Source: Branchiostoma lanceolatum (taxonomy: Eukaryota > Chordata > Leptocardii > Amphioxiformes > Branchiostomatidae). Taken from it: DNA of 64,000 nt. Under the pieces are notes generated by a model. That model ran no database searches, was not told where the DNA came from, and saw only the letters and a list, made by a program, of their open reading frames with translations. The stretch is from NCBI RefSeq assembly GCF_035083965.1, contig NC_089740.1:14234552-14298551 (forward strand). Direction: 5' to 3'. The translations under genes and the position numbers were made by a program. Shown piece by piece: positions 36,018 to 46,700 of the stretch (the first letter of the stretch is position 1; each line of letters begins with the position of its first letter).

Positions 36018-36487
36018 TGTGGACAACAAGGACGACGTGGCACTGCACTCAAGTCTTAATAACTTATAGTAAAGTTTTTATTGCAAGTTCATGCCCGTGG
36101 GCTAATTGCAAATACATGGTAGAAACGTAGGGAAAAACATACATGTGTCAGTGAACTGGGACTGACTTTGTTGTAACAATAGGCTACTAATACTAAATAC
36201 GGGTGTTGGCTATATCTAAACAATATGGGTTTGACTTCTTTTTCTTGGAGGCAATGGAAGACGAAAAGTCCAACTTTTTCTAGAATTTGTTGCTTCTGTG
36301 ATTTCAAGAGAATATATTAACAGTGCCACGTACAGAGAACAATAACCCATCTTTTACACCTGGATGGACTGATATATGTCCTACAAAGTGCCTTTCCTAA
36401 TGGCACAGCATCGGTGACGTCATGGGATTTGAACCCGGGCCAACTGGGTCTGGCCATTGGTCACACACCCTGCCTTCGCCACGCAAC
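36018..36487 (-). mobile_element. tRNA-derived SINE interrupted by another insertion
   Basis: The tail half (GACGACGTGGCACTGCACTC, to about 36073) and the head half (AACAGTGCCACGTACAGAGA, 36320-36487) match the SINE at 20724. About 235 bases (36075-36312), with a LINE-tail-like start (AAAGTTTTTATTGCAAG), split it. Confidence 0.7.
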
Positions 36488-36795
36488 CCCACTATGACAG
36501 AGGTTGGAAATACTAGTAGTTTTCTTCGATAGAATATATAACGGTTAATATGCCCACCTGTGAGACAACATTGGCGACCTCGCGAGTGATTTTCACGCCC
36601 GAAGTGTTGATATGCCACGGAGTCACCTCAGACTGACAGGCGGTCTAACCGGTTACCTGTGATGCAGTGTCGCTTCAATTACTGGAGGCATTGAACTGTG
36701 GAAAGCCACACGCGAGGTCGCCCAACATTACTTCCGGGTGAAACGACTTGTCTGTTTATTACCGACATGGGAGAATGGAGGTTTAGTGTTTGGCC

Positions 36796-36798
<3 letters not shown>

Positions 36799-36878
<80 letters not shown>

Positions 36879-36898
36879 CTGTGTGTGTGGTGTGTGTG

Positions 36899-36933
<35 letters not shown>

Positions 36934-36945
36934 TGTGCGTGCCCG
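36799..36945. repeat. GT microsatellite
   Basis: Long (GT)n with a few GC interruptions. Open Cys-Val or Thr-His frames are artefacts. Confidence 0.95.
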
Positions 36946-37313
36946 TGTGTTCCCGCAATTTGTGGTCGAAATAACTCAAGCAACAATTAATCATAAGGTT
37001 GATTCTGAGACTAGCTACGCCGACTGTAGCTACAGGGAGAATATTTGCCAGGGTTTCACTTGCAGGCTACGCCGGCTGTAGGGAGAATATTTGCCATGGT
37101 TTCACTTACAGGCTCCGTTTGTGAATTTTGTAAGATATGCCTGTCATAAACCCGTTTCCATGGCAACACAAAAATGCCAAACTAATATTATAAAATTGTT
37201 GCCAACTAAACTCTAGTAAATTCACCAGGTTTGGTTGTCTTAGCACATGTCGTTAGGCAGTTATACCACGTCAAAGTTGGCGTGGGCACTTTTAGCCCTC
37301 CCCCGGTCTAGGT

Positions 37314-37434
37314 TACTCTCCAAGCAGAGCATGGGTTGGCTATACAAAAAAAAGATGACAAAGTAGAAAGCCCGACAAAAACGCCTAAAAACACTTCAAA
37401 AACCAGCCGAAACCCATGCTCTGCTTGGAGAGTA
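37314..37434. mobile_element. hAT-like MITE with 24-bp TIRs and 8-bp duplication
   Basis: 121 bp. Ends TACTCTCCAAGCAGAGCATG then GGTT, and the exact inverse. Flanked by GTCTAGGT at 37306-37313 and 37435-37442. Related fragments are at 13366, 14207 and about 19535-19645. Confidence 0.88.
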
Positions 37435-38559
37435 GTCTAGGTAGGGTTAAAGTTCAGTGAGAGTGGGGCTTTAGGGTCTAGGGTCTGGAATGGTATTGGC
37501 AATTGCATATGCATGTTTGAGAGTAGCCACACGTTTTGTCTTCAGTTTGGGAAATATAGGTAAGAAGTTGTTGCGGTCAGTCTGTGTTTCTGAACCAGAC
37601 ATGTTCAAATACATTCACGCCGCGGAATCCGTCTCATTCGAAATGTTCACGTCTGTTGCCTTAACTTCGCAAACTAGGCAATTTCATCTCGAATAGTGAC
37701 AATAAAAATTCTTGTTTCCCTGCTTACTGCACAAAGATGTACGTGTCATCTTTGTTATCTTTCTCGACCAGACTAGATAAAATTCGTTCTTGCCTTAAGC
37801 TGCCAGTCCCGGTTTAAACAGGGATACAGAAACATGCCTTGTGTGCTGAACCCAGTTATAACCGGGATAGAGTCCCCAGAAGAAAATAGCTTTGCGTGCG
37901 TGTATCGCTCGAAGCCCGGAAGTTAGGGGAGTTAGGGCCGCCGACTGTTTTGCGGGTATTGTGAGAGAGGTCAGGGGTCAAACATTTTTAATTTTTACTT
38001 GGCTAAAAAACCCGGCAGCTTAAGGGTTAATGACAAAACAGCTCAATACGTTCATGTCCGACGCTTAAACAGACATCGTTTTTTCCAGACATTGCAGAGA
38101 AGGCAATTTTACTTACAATGCAAATTCGCTTTTTAAAATTGGACACATTTTTCTTAGGATACCAATTTGATAAATATAGACAAAAGTTTTTGTGTTTCCT
38201 TTTTTGGATTTTTTCACGTAACGCAATCATAAAAACGCTCAGAGAGTTAATAACTGACCTTTCCACTGAAATTGCTTTCTACATATCGCAGACACAGAAA
38301 TTTCCTCTCGAAGATTTGGGATTAGTTTTTTTTTCCTACAGCTTGCTGAGATATTCGCCAATGTTTTATTTCCTTCTTCCCAGACTTGAGATCAAATTCG
38401 TGCCATTTTGAAAACATCCAACTGCGCAAGCACAAATTATACGTATTATTTTGAAGGGCGTAGCTAAGACTCAGTCGTGGAATCAAACTAGCAACCTACG
38501 GAAAGCATACCCATTTCTACAGAGAGCTTGTGAGAGCATAGCCGGATAAAGGTAAAGGT

Positions 38560-38795
38560 AGTCACATAGCCTTTCTGAGGCCTTGGTGCAGTGGGTTGTT
38601 ATCCATTGTGTCTAGGGCACTGTTTTGAGAGCCACCTTTTTACCCTTCCAACCGAATTCATCAGGTGCCCATTTTCACACCTGGGTGGAGCGAAGAAAGT
38701 CGCGTGAAGTACCTTACCTGAGGACACAATGTCTAGCGAAGAACATAAGGGATCGAACTTTTAGACCTTGTGTCCGCTAGCTTAGCCACTCGGTC
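38560..38795 (-). mobile_element. tRNA-derived SINE, second family
   Basis: On the minus strand it begins GACCGAGTGGCTAAGCTAG (A box) and AGTTCGATCCC (B box), with a class-II-like longer variable part. It shares the CACCTGGGTGGAGCGAAGAA body with the first family. A deleted relative lies at about 40868-40955 before the second LRR gene. Confidence 0.7.
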
Positions 38796-38802
38796 ATATT
38801 TT

Positions 38803-39012
38803 TTTTTTACTTCGACAGAAAAGGCCGACGTGGCGCTGCACTCAACTTATTTCAACAGTGCCACGTACAGAAAACAATATACCCATTTCTACACCTGGGT
38901 GGAGTGAGGAAGGTCGTGTTAAGTGCCTTTCCCATCGGTGGCGTCAAGGGATTCGAACCTGGGACTGCTGGGTTCTGGGGCGAACACCCTGCTGTTACGC
39001 CACACGATCCCA
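38803..39012 (-). mobile_element. tRNA-derived SINE directly upstream of LRR gene 1
   Basis: Same family as 20724-20973: GGCGTAACAGCAGGGTGTTC and GGTTCGAATCCC on the minus strand, body and A-rich tail. It ends 47 bases before the LRR ATG at 39060, so it forms the immediate 5' flank or 5' UTR of that gene. Confidence 0.85.
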
Positions 39013-39059
39013 CTTGGGCATTCTGCGCCACTGAAAATAACCAGATGGTTTTCGCCAAG

Positions 39060-40088
39060 ATGACGTCTTTAAGCTTGATCCTGAGTTTTGGGTTACTGTG
39101 GACAGTATATTCTAGTCTCCCATCTGGTTGCACCGTATCTACTTCGGTCCACATGCGATTCGTGCTCTGTAAGCACCTCAAGCTTGAGGCGATACCCGAT
39201 GACATACCGCCGACCATTCGTCGACTAGAGGTGAGTTTTAACAACATCAGAAACGTATCGCACCTCCCGGCATTGCCACAGCTGTGGACTCTCGATCTTA
39301 GCTCTAACTCCATAGAATCCATGTCCTGGCTAGCCCTACGCGTATTCCCATCCTTGCGTTACCTTCTCTTGCAAGACAACCGACTGCGACACGTGAAACT
39401 AGACACCGTCGTACAAAATCTCCCGAAACTGGAGTATGTGGACGTTTCTTATAACGAGCTTGTGTCTTTTTCGCCGCAAGAGATTGGATGGCCGCAGGTT
39501 ACTACAGCCATCATTCACCATAACCCGTTCCACTGTGGCTGCGACATGGCATGGCTGATTGATTTAATGGCGTGCTTAGAGAGCTGCACGAAAGAAGACG
39601 AGGTATGCTGCTTATCTTGTGAGGCCTGCTTTCTTGTTTGCCTCCAAGAAAGAGGAGATCTTAAGTGCAAGACGCCAAAACGGCTAGATCGGCGTCTTCT
39701 CTCAGACGTATCCGCTGAGATGTCGGGATGCAAGGAACAAGGCAGTCTCACAACATCTCAAACAGAGGTTGGAGTCGTTTCTGAGTTTGATTCTGGACAG
39801 AACGAAACAAAGGCAACAACCACCACAAACTTTGCCCAAACCGACGCCTTCTCAGACAGTTTTCGGCTCCACATTGATTACTACGATGCGAATGGTACCG
39901 AAACATCCATCGGTAACTTCACAAAGGCCAACACCGCCTATACGTCTACTGCCCGGTCAGCTTCTTCGACAAAGCTTCTCACCGCGATTGGCGTGGCCTT
40001 TAGCTGCATAGCTTTGATGATATTCAGCCGTCTTCTGCACAAGGTAATGATTAAAGACAATCCAGTTACTGCAGAAGAAAGTTCCTGA
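39060..40088 (+). CDS. LRR transmembrane receptor 1 (single exon, VLR-like layout)
   Basis: 342 aa. The start was chosen at MTSLSLILSFGLLW because it aligns with the paralogue at 40997; an upstream in-frame ATG at 39045 and longer frames run into a SINE. Order: signal peptide (about 1-20), short N-terminal cap (GCTVSTSVHMRFVLC), four leucine-rich repeats (LEVSFNNIRNVSHLPALPQ; LWTLDLSSNSIESMSW; LRYLLLQDNRLRHVK; LEYVDVSYNELVSF), C-terminal cap (NPFHCGCDMAWL and several further Cys), Ser/Thr-rich stalk with N-glycosylation sites, one membrane helix (LLTAIGVAFSCIALMIF), and a short basic tail without a signalling domain. Likely a cell-surface recognition or adhesion protein. The cap-LRR-cap-stalk layout resembles VLR-type and GPIb-like proteins; orthology is not shown. 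Confidence 0.9.
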   Translation: MTSLSLILSFGLLWTVYSSLPSGCTVSTSVHMRFVLCKHLKLEAIPDDIPPTIRRLEVSFNNIRNVSHLPALPQLWTLDLSSNSIESMSWLALRVFPSLRYLLLQDNRLRHVKLDTVVQNLPKLEYVDVSYNELVSFSPQEIGWPQVTTAIIHHNPFHCGCDMAWLIDLMACLESCTKEDEVCCLSCEACFLVCLQERGDLKCKTPKRLDRRLLSDVSAEMSGCKEQGSLTTSQTEVGVVSEFDSGQNETKATTTTNFAQTDAFSDSFRLHIDYYDANGTETSIGNFTKANTAYTSTARSASSTKLLTAIGVAFSCIALMIFSRLLHKVMIKDNPVTAEESS

Positions 40089-40996
40089 GCTGATTGTAAA
40101 CCATGAAAGTTGCTATAGGTCCATGGAATTCAAGTGTAAATTAATTACACGTTTGGTACCCATGTATGCATTTGGCTTGATGATGTATAAACCTATGTTT
40201 ATATTATGCTAACAACCAACTCTAAAACAGTTGCCGTAGCTGTAATGTAAATGACACAAACACCTCAAATTATTATATTTAGAAATTAGTCTGACCAATC
40301 TTTCTTCATATTTCTGTTTAAGAAAAATAATCAAATTGAAATTTTCACTAGTAACTGCATGTGTTGTTTAAAGCTATCTAGTGATGATCCCCTACAGTAC
40401 TTGATGGCAAGGAGTTCTATGCTGCGATAGTTCTAGAAAAATACATGGTATTTTGAACACACCAATCCTTGGTTGAAAATTCTGGTACTTGAAGTCAGTC
40501 ACGTAGCGCATCAGACAATCGTTCAGAACGCTGGCATCTGACCTCTGAACTTTCCACTGAGATTGCTTTCCGTCTACAGACGAGTCTGCAGACGAGTGAA
40601 TTTCATCTAGATAATTAGGGATTCCTTTTTCCTTTCTGCTGAGATGAGCTATACCGCACCCGCCATGTTTCTTTAATCTTGGCCAGACTTGATTGAATTG
40701 ACAATCGGCCCACACAACTGCGCAAGCGCGAATAATATGTATCATCTTGTAAGTCTTGTGTAAGGCTCAGTATGGGAAACAAACCGACAGCGTACCACAT
40801 GTAAAGCGATCTCTATACCCAGTTAACTTTTACTGTGATACTTGTGACTATAGAAAAATGTTAAGACGTAGTCCCATGGGCTTTTTGAGGCCGTAGTGGA
40901 GCCCGTGACCTCACGATCTCGCGTCTACTTGCTTAGCCACAAGGCCATTCGACGCCAAGCTATTGCCGCGGTACAATTCCGACATTTTCCACCACC

Positions 40997-42013
40997 ATGA
41001 AGTCTTTGTGCTTGATCGCGACTTTTGTGTTAGCGTGGACATTATGTTCTAGCCTACCGCCTGGGTGCAGCGTGTCCGAGTCGATCTATATGAGCACAGT
41101 CTTCTGTTCCGGTCTGAAGCTGGAGGCGATACCAGGCGAGATCCCACCGAACACCTCTCGACTCGACCTCGCTTTCAACAACATCAGAAACATCACTCAC
41201 CTACCGCCACTCCCTCAAGTGTATTCTATAGACTTGAAGTTCAACTCTATAGACTCCATGTCTTGGCTGTCACTTCGCGTGCTGCCGTCTTTGCAATACC
41301 TTCTCATGCGGCAGAACCGACTGCGACACGTGAAACTCGACACTGTCGTCCGAAATGTCCCGAAACTGAAGTACGTGGACTTTTCTTACAACGAGCTCGT
41401 GTCTTTTTCGCCAAACGATTTGGGATGGCCGCAGGTGACCAAGGCAATCATACACGACAACCCCGTCCACTGTGACTGTAACATGGCATGGCTGGTCGTG
41501 AAACTGGCGTGCTTAGAGACCTGTACGGAAGCCGACAAGGTCTGCTGCTCGTCTTGCTCGGCCTGCTTGTTTGTTGATGGCGAGAAAAGAGAACGCCTGA
41601 GATGTAAGACCCCAGGACGGCTAGCAAGCTTTCTGATGTCAGAGGTGTCCACTGAGATGCCTGATTGTAAAAACGAAGCAGCTCAGTCAGAGGTTGGATT
41701 GATTCCTGTTGATCAGAATGAGTTAGATTTTGAACAGGTACAGATAAAGCAAACTACAGCCACAAACGTCCCCCAAACCGACACCTTTTCGGCCAGTGGT
41801 CGGCTCGGCACTGATTCCTATGACAGAAATCGTACCACGAGCCTTATCGGTAACTTAATAATGGCTAACACCGCCCCTCCTCTTCCTACTACAAAGTCTT
41901 TTGAAAAGCTTCTCACCGCGATGGGTGTGGCTTTAAGCTGCATTGCTTTGATAATATTCAGCCGTCTTCTGCACAAAGTCGTGATTAAGAACGCTAAAGC
42001 TACTGCAGAGTAA
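40997..42013 (+). CDS. LRR transmembrane receptor 2, tandem paralogue
   Basis: 338 aa, single exon, start ATG in CCACCACCATGAAG. Signal peptide MKSLCLIATFVLAWTLCSS, N-cap (GCSVSESIYMSTVFC), four LRRs (LDLAFNNIRNITHLPPLPQ; YSIDLKFNSIDSMSW; LQYLLMRQNRLRHVK; LKYVDFSYNELVSF), C-cap NPVHCDCNMAWL with extra Cys, stalk, membrane helix (LLTAMGVALSCIALIIF) and tail RLLHKVVIKN. It is colinear with gene 1 throughout. LRR and membrane regions are highly alike while the stalk and parts of the C-cap differ more, suggesting uneven constraint after duplication. Polyadenylation signals follow at 42702 and 42723. Confidence 0.92.
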   Translation: MKSLCLIATFVLAWTLCSSLPPGCSVSESIYMSTVFCSGLKLEAIPGEIPPNTSRLDLAFNNIRNITHLPPLPQVYSIDLKFNSIDSMSWLSLRVLPSLQYLLMRQNRLRHVKLDTVVRNVPKLKYVDFSYNELVSFSPNDLGWPQVTKAIIHDNPVHCDCNMAWLVVKLACLETCTEADKVCCSSCSACLFVDGEKRERLRCKTPGRLASFLMSEVSTEMPDCKNEAAQSEVGLIPVDQNELDFEQVQIKQTTATNVPQTDTFSASGRLGTDSYDRNRTTSLIGNLIMANTAPPLPTTKSFEKLLTAMGVALSCIALIIFSRLLHKVVIKNAKATAE

Positions 42014-42701
42014 AATTGTTGAACTGATTGGAAACCGCCATACAAGGTCAGTAAAAACCTAGGAATTTCGCGTGAAACTTACACCTATGATTACTATCTT
42101 AGACTTCATGTTATGAAGGATTGTATTTTGTCTAAATATGTTTACTGGTTGGGCTAAAAGAAACATACAGCGTGGGTGCCCAAATAGGCAGTAGCTATAA
42201 CAAAGGGCTAGTCATGAGAACCTCAGTATTTAGTGAAAGGGTAGATATTTGATCCCCACGAATGATGTAAAATGTCTACATGAAACCAGCACCACAAATG
42301 ATGATCCTGTGTCTACAGAATATCACTTGTTATGTATCTTAGCATGGAGTAGAAACCTTTCATAAAGAAGTTATACATGGCAGACAGTTAACACAATGAG
42401 GAATGGGAAATGCATCAAATATTATATGAAAGAAGAATTATCGCATGTTTTTTGACATGATACCAGTGTAAGTTTTGGTGATGCTTTTTAGACACTTACG
42501 AAATATAGAATGTGATATTGTGTCAGCTGCTAACTATACAACATTTGTCATTGTAATGTACAAAACACTGTAAATTATAATATTAGGCGTAGTGTATTTA
42601 TTTTGTGGAAATCATTCACATCTTGCTGTATGAAAGATATGGTTTACAATATATATGATGTGCAGTTGTGTATATACACACATAAGTTCACTACAAGAAC
42701 A

Positions 42702-42728
42702 AATAAAACGTGACGTACTAGCAATAAA
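42702..42728 (+). terminator. Polyadenylation signals after LRR gene 2
   Basis: AATAAA at 42702-42707 and again at 42723-42728, about 700 bases after the stop. Confidence 0.5.
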
Positions 42729-43356
42729 CGGACTTTGTCTTTGATTTAAAACTGTCCGCTCAACGGATTGTTAGCCCATGTTTTATATGTCGTTGCCAGG
42801 ATACACAGCAGACGTCAGATAAAACCTTTCACGTACGGCTACCAGAAAACCAATCTTAGAAGTTAATGTTTTCACGACAGTGGGTAGAGTAGTCTGGAGA
42901 TGGGAATAGATACCGCAAGCTTCCATCACGTACTGCAATCGGAAACCTAATATTGAAATCACGTTGTTTTTATACAACGTGTGGTAGATTGGTCTGCATG
43001 CATATGAGATATTGTTACGTTCTGTAGAAAAACTACGTGTTTTTTTCCAATCCTACTTTGTGAAACAAGAGGACTTTGATATAATGTAACGTTATCTATT
43101 TTTGTCTCGTTGTCTATCTAACTTGATTTGTAAATGAACTATACCATGTGGTATTTTTGCGCAGTTACAGAGAAAGAGAGGGAGTCTATCAATATACCCA
43201 ATTTTCCTTTCAAATGCTGTTTTGATTGCGTAATGGTGCAGTATAAGCATGGCTGTTAGAGGGAGCCGTTTTGTTGGCCAATATCATTATAGATACATGT
43301 TTCTCATTGACGACAGTCAAAAAGGCAAAAACATCTAAACTCTTTCCATCAAAGAT

Positions 43357-43362
43357 TTTATT
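43357..43362 (-). terminator. Polyadenylation signal of mucin-like gene
   Basis: Reverse complement AATAAA, about 410 bases past the stop at 43774. The 3' UTR would cover about 43340-43773. Confidence 0.5.
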
Positions 43363-43773
43363 GAGTAATGAATTGTTGTTTGAGAAGCAACAAAGGAACA
43401 AATGTTGTAAAATATGTAACAAATGAAAAGTAACTTTTAGAAATACTTGGCAAAACAAACAAAAACAAACACCCGCACTGTCTTTAGACACACACGATAT
43501 AAATATATACATATCCACACATACACAGAAAGATATTTCTTGATTATAACAAACATATTCAAATGAAACATTTCTATTCAAAAACACAGATACAGGAATA
43601 GAATCTTAACATTTCTAGTAAATTCATGATATATATATATCAAATTACAATTTTACGAAGTCAAAAATATTGACTCAATATTTCAAAAAACAATTCCATA
43701 TTTTGGTGATATACTTATATATATATACTTTGTATCTTTAAAACTTGAACACGCAACTAAATTGGTCTTTTGT

Positions 43774-46700
43774 TCACAGCTCTCCCTCTGGAGCGATCTT
43801 AGCAGATCCCTGGAAATAAACAAACAGAACAGCAGTTAGTTATATGAAATGTCATTCATTCATTCTTTCATTCATTCAATCAATCAATTAATACATCAAT
43901 CGGTTTTTGGCTTTTAAACATGTCCACGAGCGCTTTGACATGGCGGGTTATAGATCTTAAATAGAATATTTGAAATTTAGGATAATTATTGATCCAACGA
44001 TTTTGTAGTCTTACCCTCTTAGTTTTGTAGGATACGAAGAGCCAGAGCACGGCCACGATGATGATGATACCCAGGATGCCACACGTCACCCCCAGGCCTA
44101 TGGCGACGCCGACGTTGCTGCCTGGAGCGGCTGGCCTCACAGCTGTGGGATGGAGAAGGGGTGGATTGTTACATCGTGTGAGATTAGATATATAACTTTC
44201 TCGTTTCGTTTCAAGGCATCCTCATTTGAGAGCTTTTCCAAGTAACTAAAGGTAGTGCCATATGGCTTCGCTTCGGCTCGCGTTTTTGGCTAAGCATACC
44301 GGGTTACCCCTACTCTTCTCGATAAGTGTGTTGGGTTCTTTTACGAGCTAGAGTCGACCCCTAGGATCGAACTCGGTCCCTGGGATCCACGGAATTTGAT
44401 CCAGATGGAACTTTATTGCACAAAAATTGTACAGTACAAGGTACAAAGTATGGCATCTACTGGTACTCAACTACAGTTCTATAAGGCTAATCTACCTTAT
44501 AAAAGAGTGTATAGTATGGGATCAAGATCATTGGAAGCATTTCTAACGTCTAGACATTTTTTTGCTTTATTTTCCTTTGTATACGATGCAGGCGTTCTTA
44601 CATGTTAACATAATACTTAAATTTTCTATTGAGATAAATTCTGGTATATAAGATGAGAGCCTTGTGTATAGTGAATTACGCACATAGGAATATACCGGAC
44701 ATTTACAATCGAGAATTGATATTAAATAAATGTGTACGTACTGATTTTATGGACTACTGCGTGTATAAGGGAAGGGCAAAGTACATCAATAAAGATGACG
44801 AAATTATCAAATGATCTATCGATTAATCTAGTCGATCTATTCATTGATCTATCAATTAATATACTGGTTGCCATATTGATCTATTCATTGATCTATTGAT
44901 TTATACACTGATTGATCTACCGATTGATCTATTGATTGATAACTCGGTTGTTAGTACCCACCTTCGCACATAGAGCCAGATGTTGTGCCCGCAGGAGAGG
45001 TGTCCGTGTAGCCGGAGAGACAGGCACAGGTGTAGGAGCCCTCCGTGTTGGTGCAGGTGGCCTGCATATGGCAGCTGTTCGCACCTGCACTGGCGCACTC
45101 GTCCACATCTGTGGGGTGGAACAGTAACAATTATTAGTACAGAAGCATGTGCAAGTGCGGGTGGTCTGCTCTGTATAAAAGACATGATATCACAATCACA
45201 TTGAAAGAACCAAAATTTGCCGGCAAATGTAGAACATTGCTTGCAAATGGTTAGCTTTGATATGTTAGCTAGCCAAAACAAACTGCATTCATACAGTTTC
45301 CATAAACTTGCAAACAGCCTATAAACATATCAGCCATGTAACCTTTTCAAGTCTATATAGACAGTGTACTATCTCTAGTTTTTGTTAAGGGGTACTACTA
45401 ACATAGCAAACGGCGCTAGATGGCCCGACACCACTGTTTAGAGTTTCCCAGTCATGTTGAGATATAACATTATAAGAATTGATGAAAGAACTCACCAGTA
45501 ACGCTGATGCTGCTCGGGTCAAACGAAAACGCGCCGCCGCCGCCGGAGTCTTGGATGGCCTGGGACAGCGCGGCGGACAGACTACCGGCCGTCTCGTTGC
45601 TCGTGGGCGCCAGGTTCACGTTGTAGTCGGTGACGACGCTGCCGTTACTGAAGCCGGTGATCTCCGTTGCCTTGAAATCATCCCCGAGTTTGGACGTGTA
45701 CAAGTCGTCGAGCTGTGTAGTAGCAAAAATATCATAACAGATATGAACTTCAACTTAATCATCTTTGTCCCTAATGAGCCACAGGGCCATGACTTTCAAT
45801 TTGGGCCTGTTTAGCGCTAGCGCCATATATATAGTCACATGTATGGCGATATGGGCACATCTATTTGCTTGGGGTTTTATAGTTAAATGTTTGCATTGAT
45901 TGCTAGAGGGATTTCTAGAGGGACAACGGGAGTTTTAGATCTTACATCTTAATCTAAAATTACAGATCAAGTTTAAATTTGCGATCTAGATTTAGTCCAT
46001 CTTTTGGGAGACTACAGTGCATAGGAACACCTTATCGTTATATGCCGTAAAGGTATCCTCATTGAGAAGTTGATTTATAGTAAACATCAAGTGGAGTTAG
46101 AGTCCGAGGCTTCAAAATGTAGCAATTTGATATTATGTATCAACCAGTTCCCTTGGCATCTTTGTATCTATAAATGATAACTAATAGTTTGTCAACCTAC
46201 CGTAGTTTTGACCGAAGCGGCCAGAGTTTTGGAGGCAGCAGATGTCCGGTCGGCGAGGTCAGCCGTGTAGCTCCGACTGGTGATCCTGATTGAACCCGAG
46301 AACGACTTTGTGGCTACAGGAAAAAGGAAATCAATCTTGTTCAATACCGAGTATGTGGCTGAAGTAACATAGAGGATGTCCCTAACCAAAGATAGATACT
46401 CATTTTTACCGAAGTCAAGTGATGAAATAGATGTAAAGAGTCTTTAAAAGAGCACAACATCGGGACCGGCCAGGTATTCGACATTTATATTCTGAATCAG
46501 CTACCATAACCAAAAGGCTCTGTTGTGAACCGACGTTTAGATGTTGATATGCGCATGACTTTTTTATATGAAAAGGCGATTTATATTTCTGTTTATTCAT
46601 GACTTGCTTGTGAAATAACTTACATCTTTTGTGAACCGAACGGACTTTGAAATTTGAAAACGCTGTATGTTGATGTTGATTTCAAAATAAAGAGACTTCA

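Larger units (their letters stand above)
36489..39059. other. Region between NXPE and first LRR gene
   Basis: No gene seen. It holds the GT microsatellite, the hAT-like MITE, two SINEs next to the LRR gene, and a block at about 38100-38480. That block resembles 40390-40780 upstream of the second LRR gene (CTTTCCACTGARATTGCTTTC; ACTGCGCAAGC), so it probably belongs to the tandem duplication unit, including promoter sequence. Confidence 0.55.
42014..43773. other. Convergent 3' regions of LRR gene 2 and mucin-like gene
   Basis: AT-rich 3' UTR sequence of both genes. No further gene, RNA or mobile element recognised. Confidence 0.5.
43774..45108 (-). other. Mucin-like gene: membrane-proximal EGF, TM helix and tail
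   Basis: Exon 45108-44962 is an EGF ([15 protein letters not shown]). Exon 44142-44015 has the helix [20 protein letters not shown] then [11 protein letters not shown] stop-transfer. Exon 43809-43774 adds [11 protein letters not shown] and stop. The cytosolic tail is about 15 residues. Confidence 0.88.

Noticed and set aside
35750..36052. Minus-strand open frame of 100 codons upstream of NXPE
   Set aside because: It contains AACCGCGATGTTC and CGCGAACATTTC blocks like common dispersed repeats, merges into a SINE tail, and has no recognisable domain.
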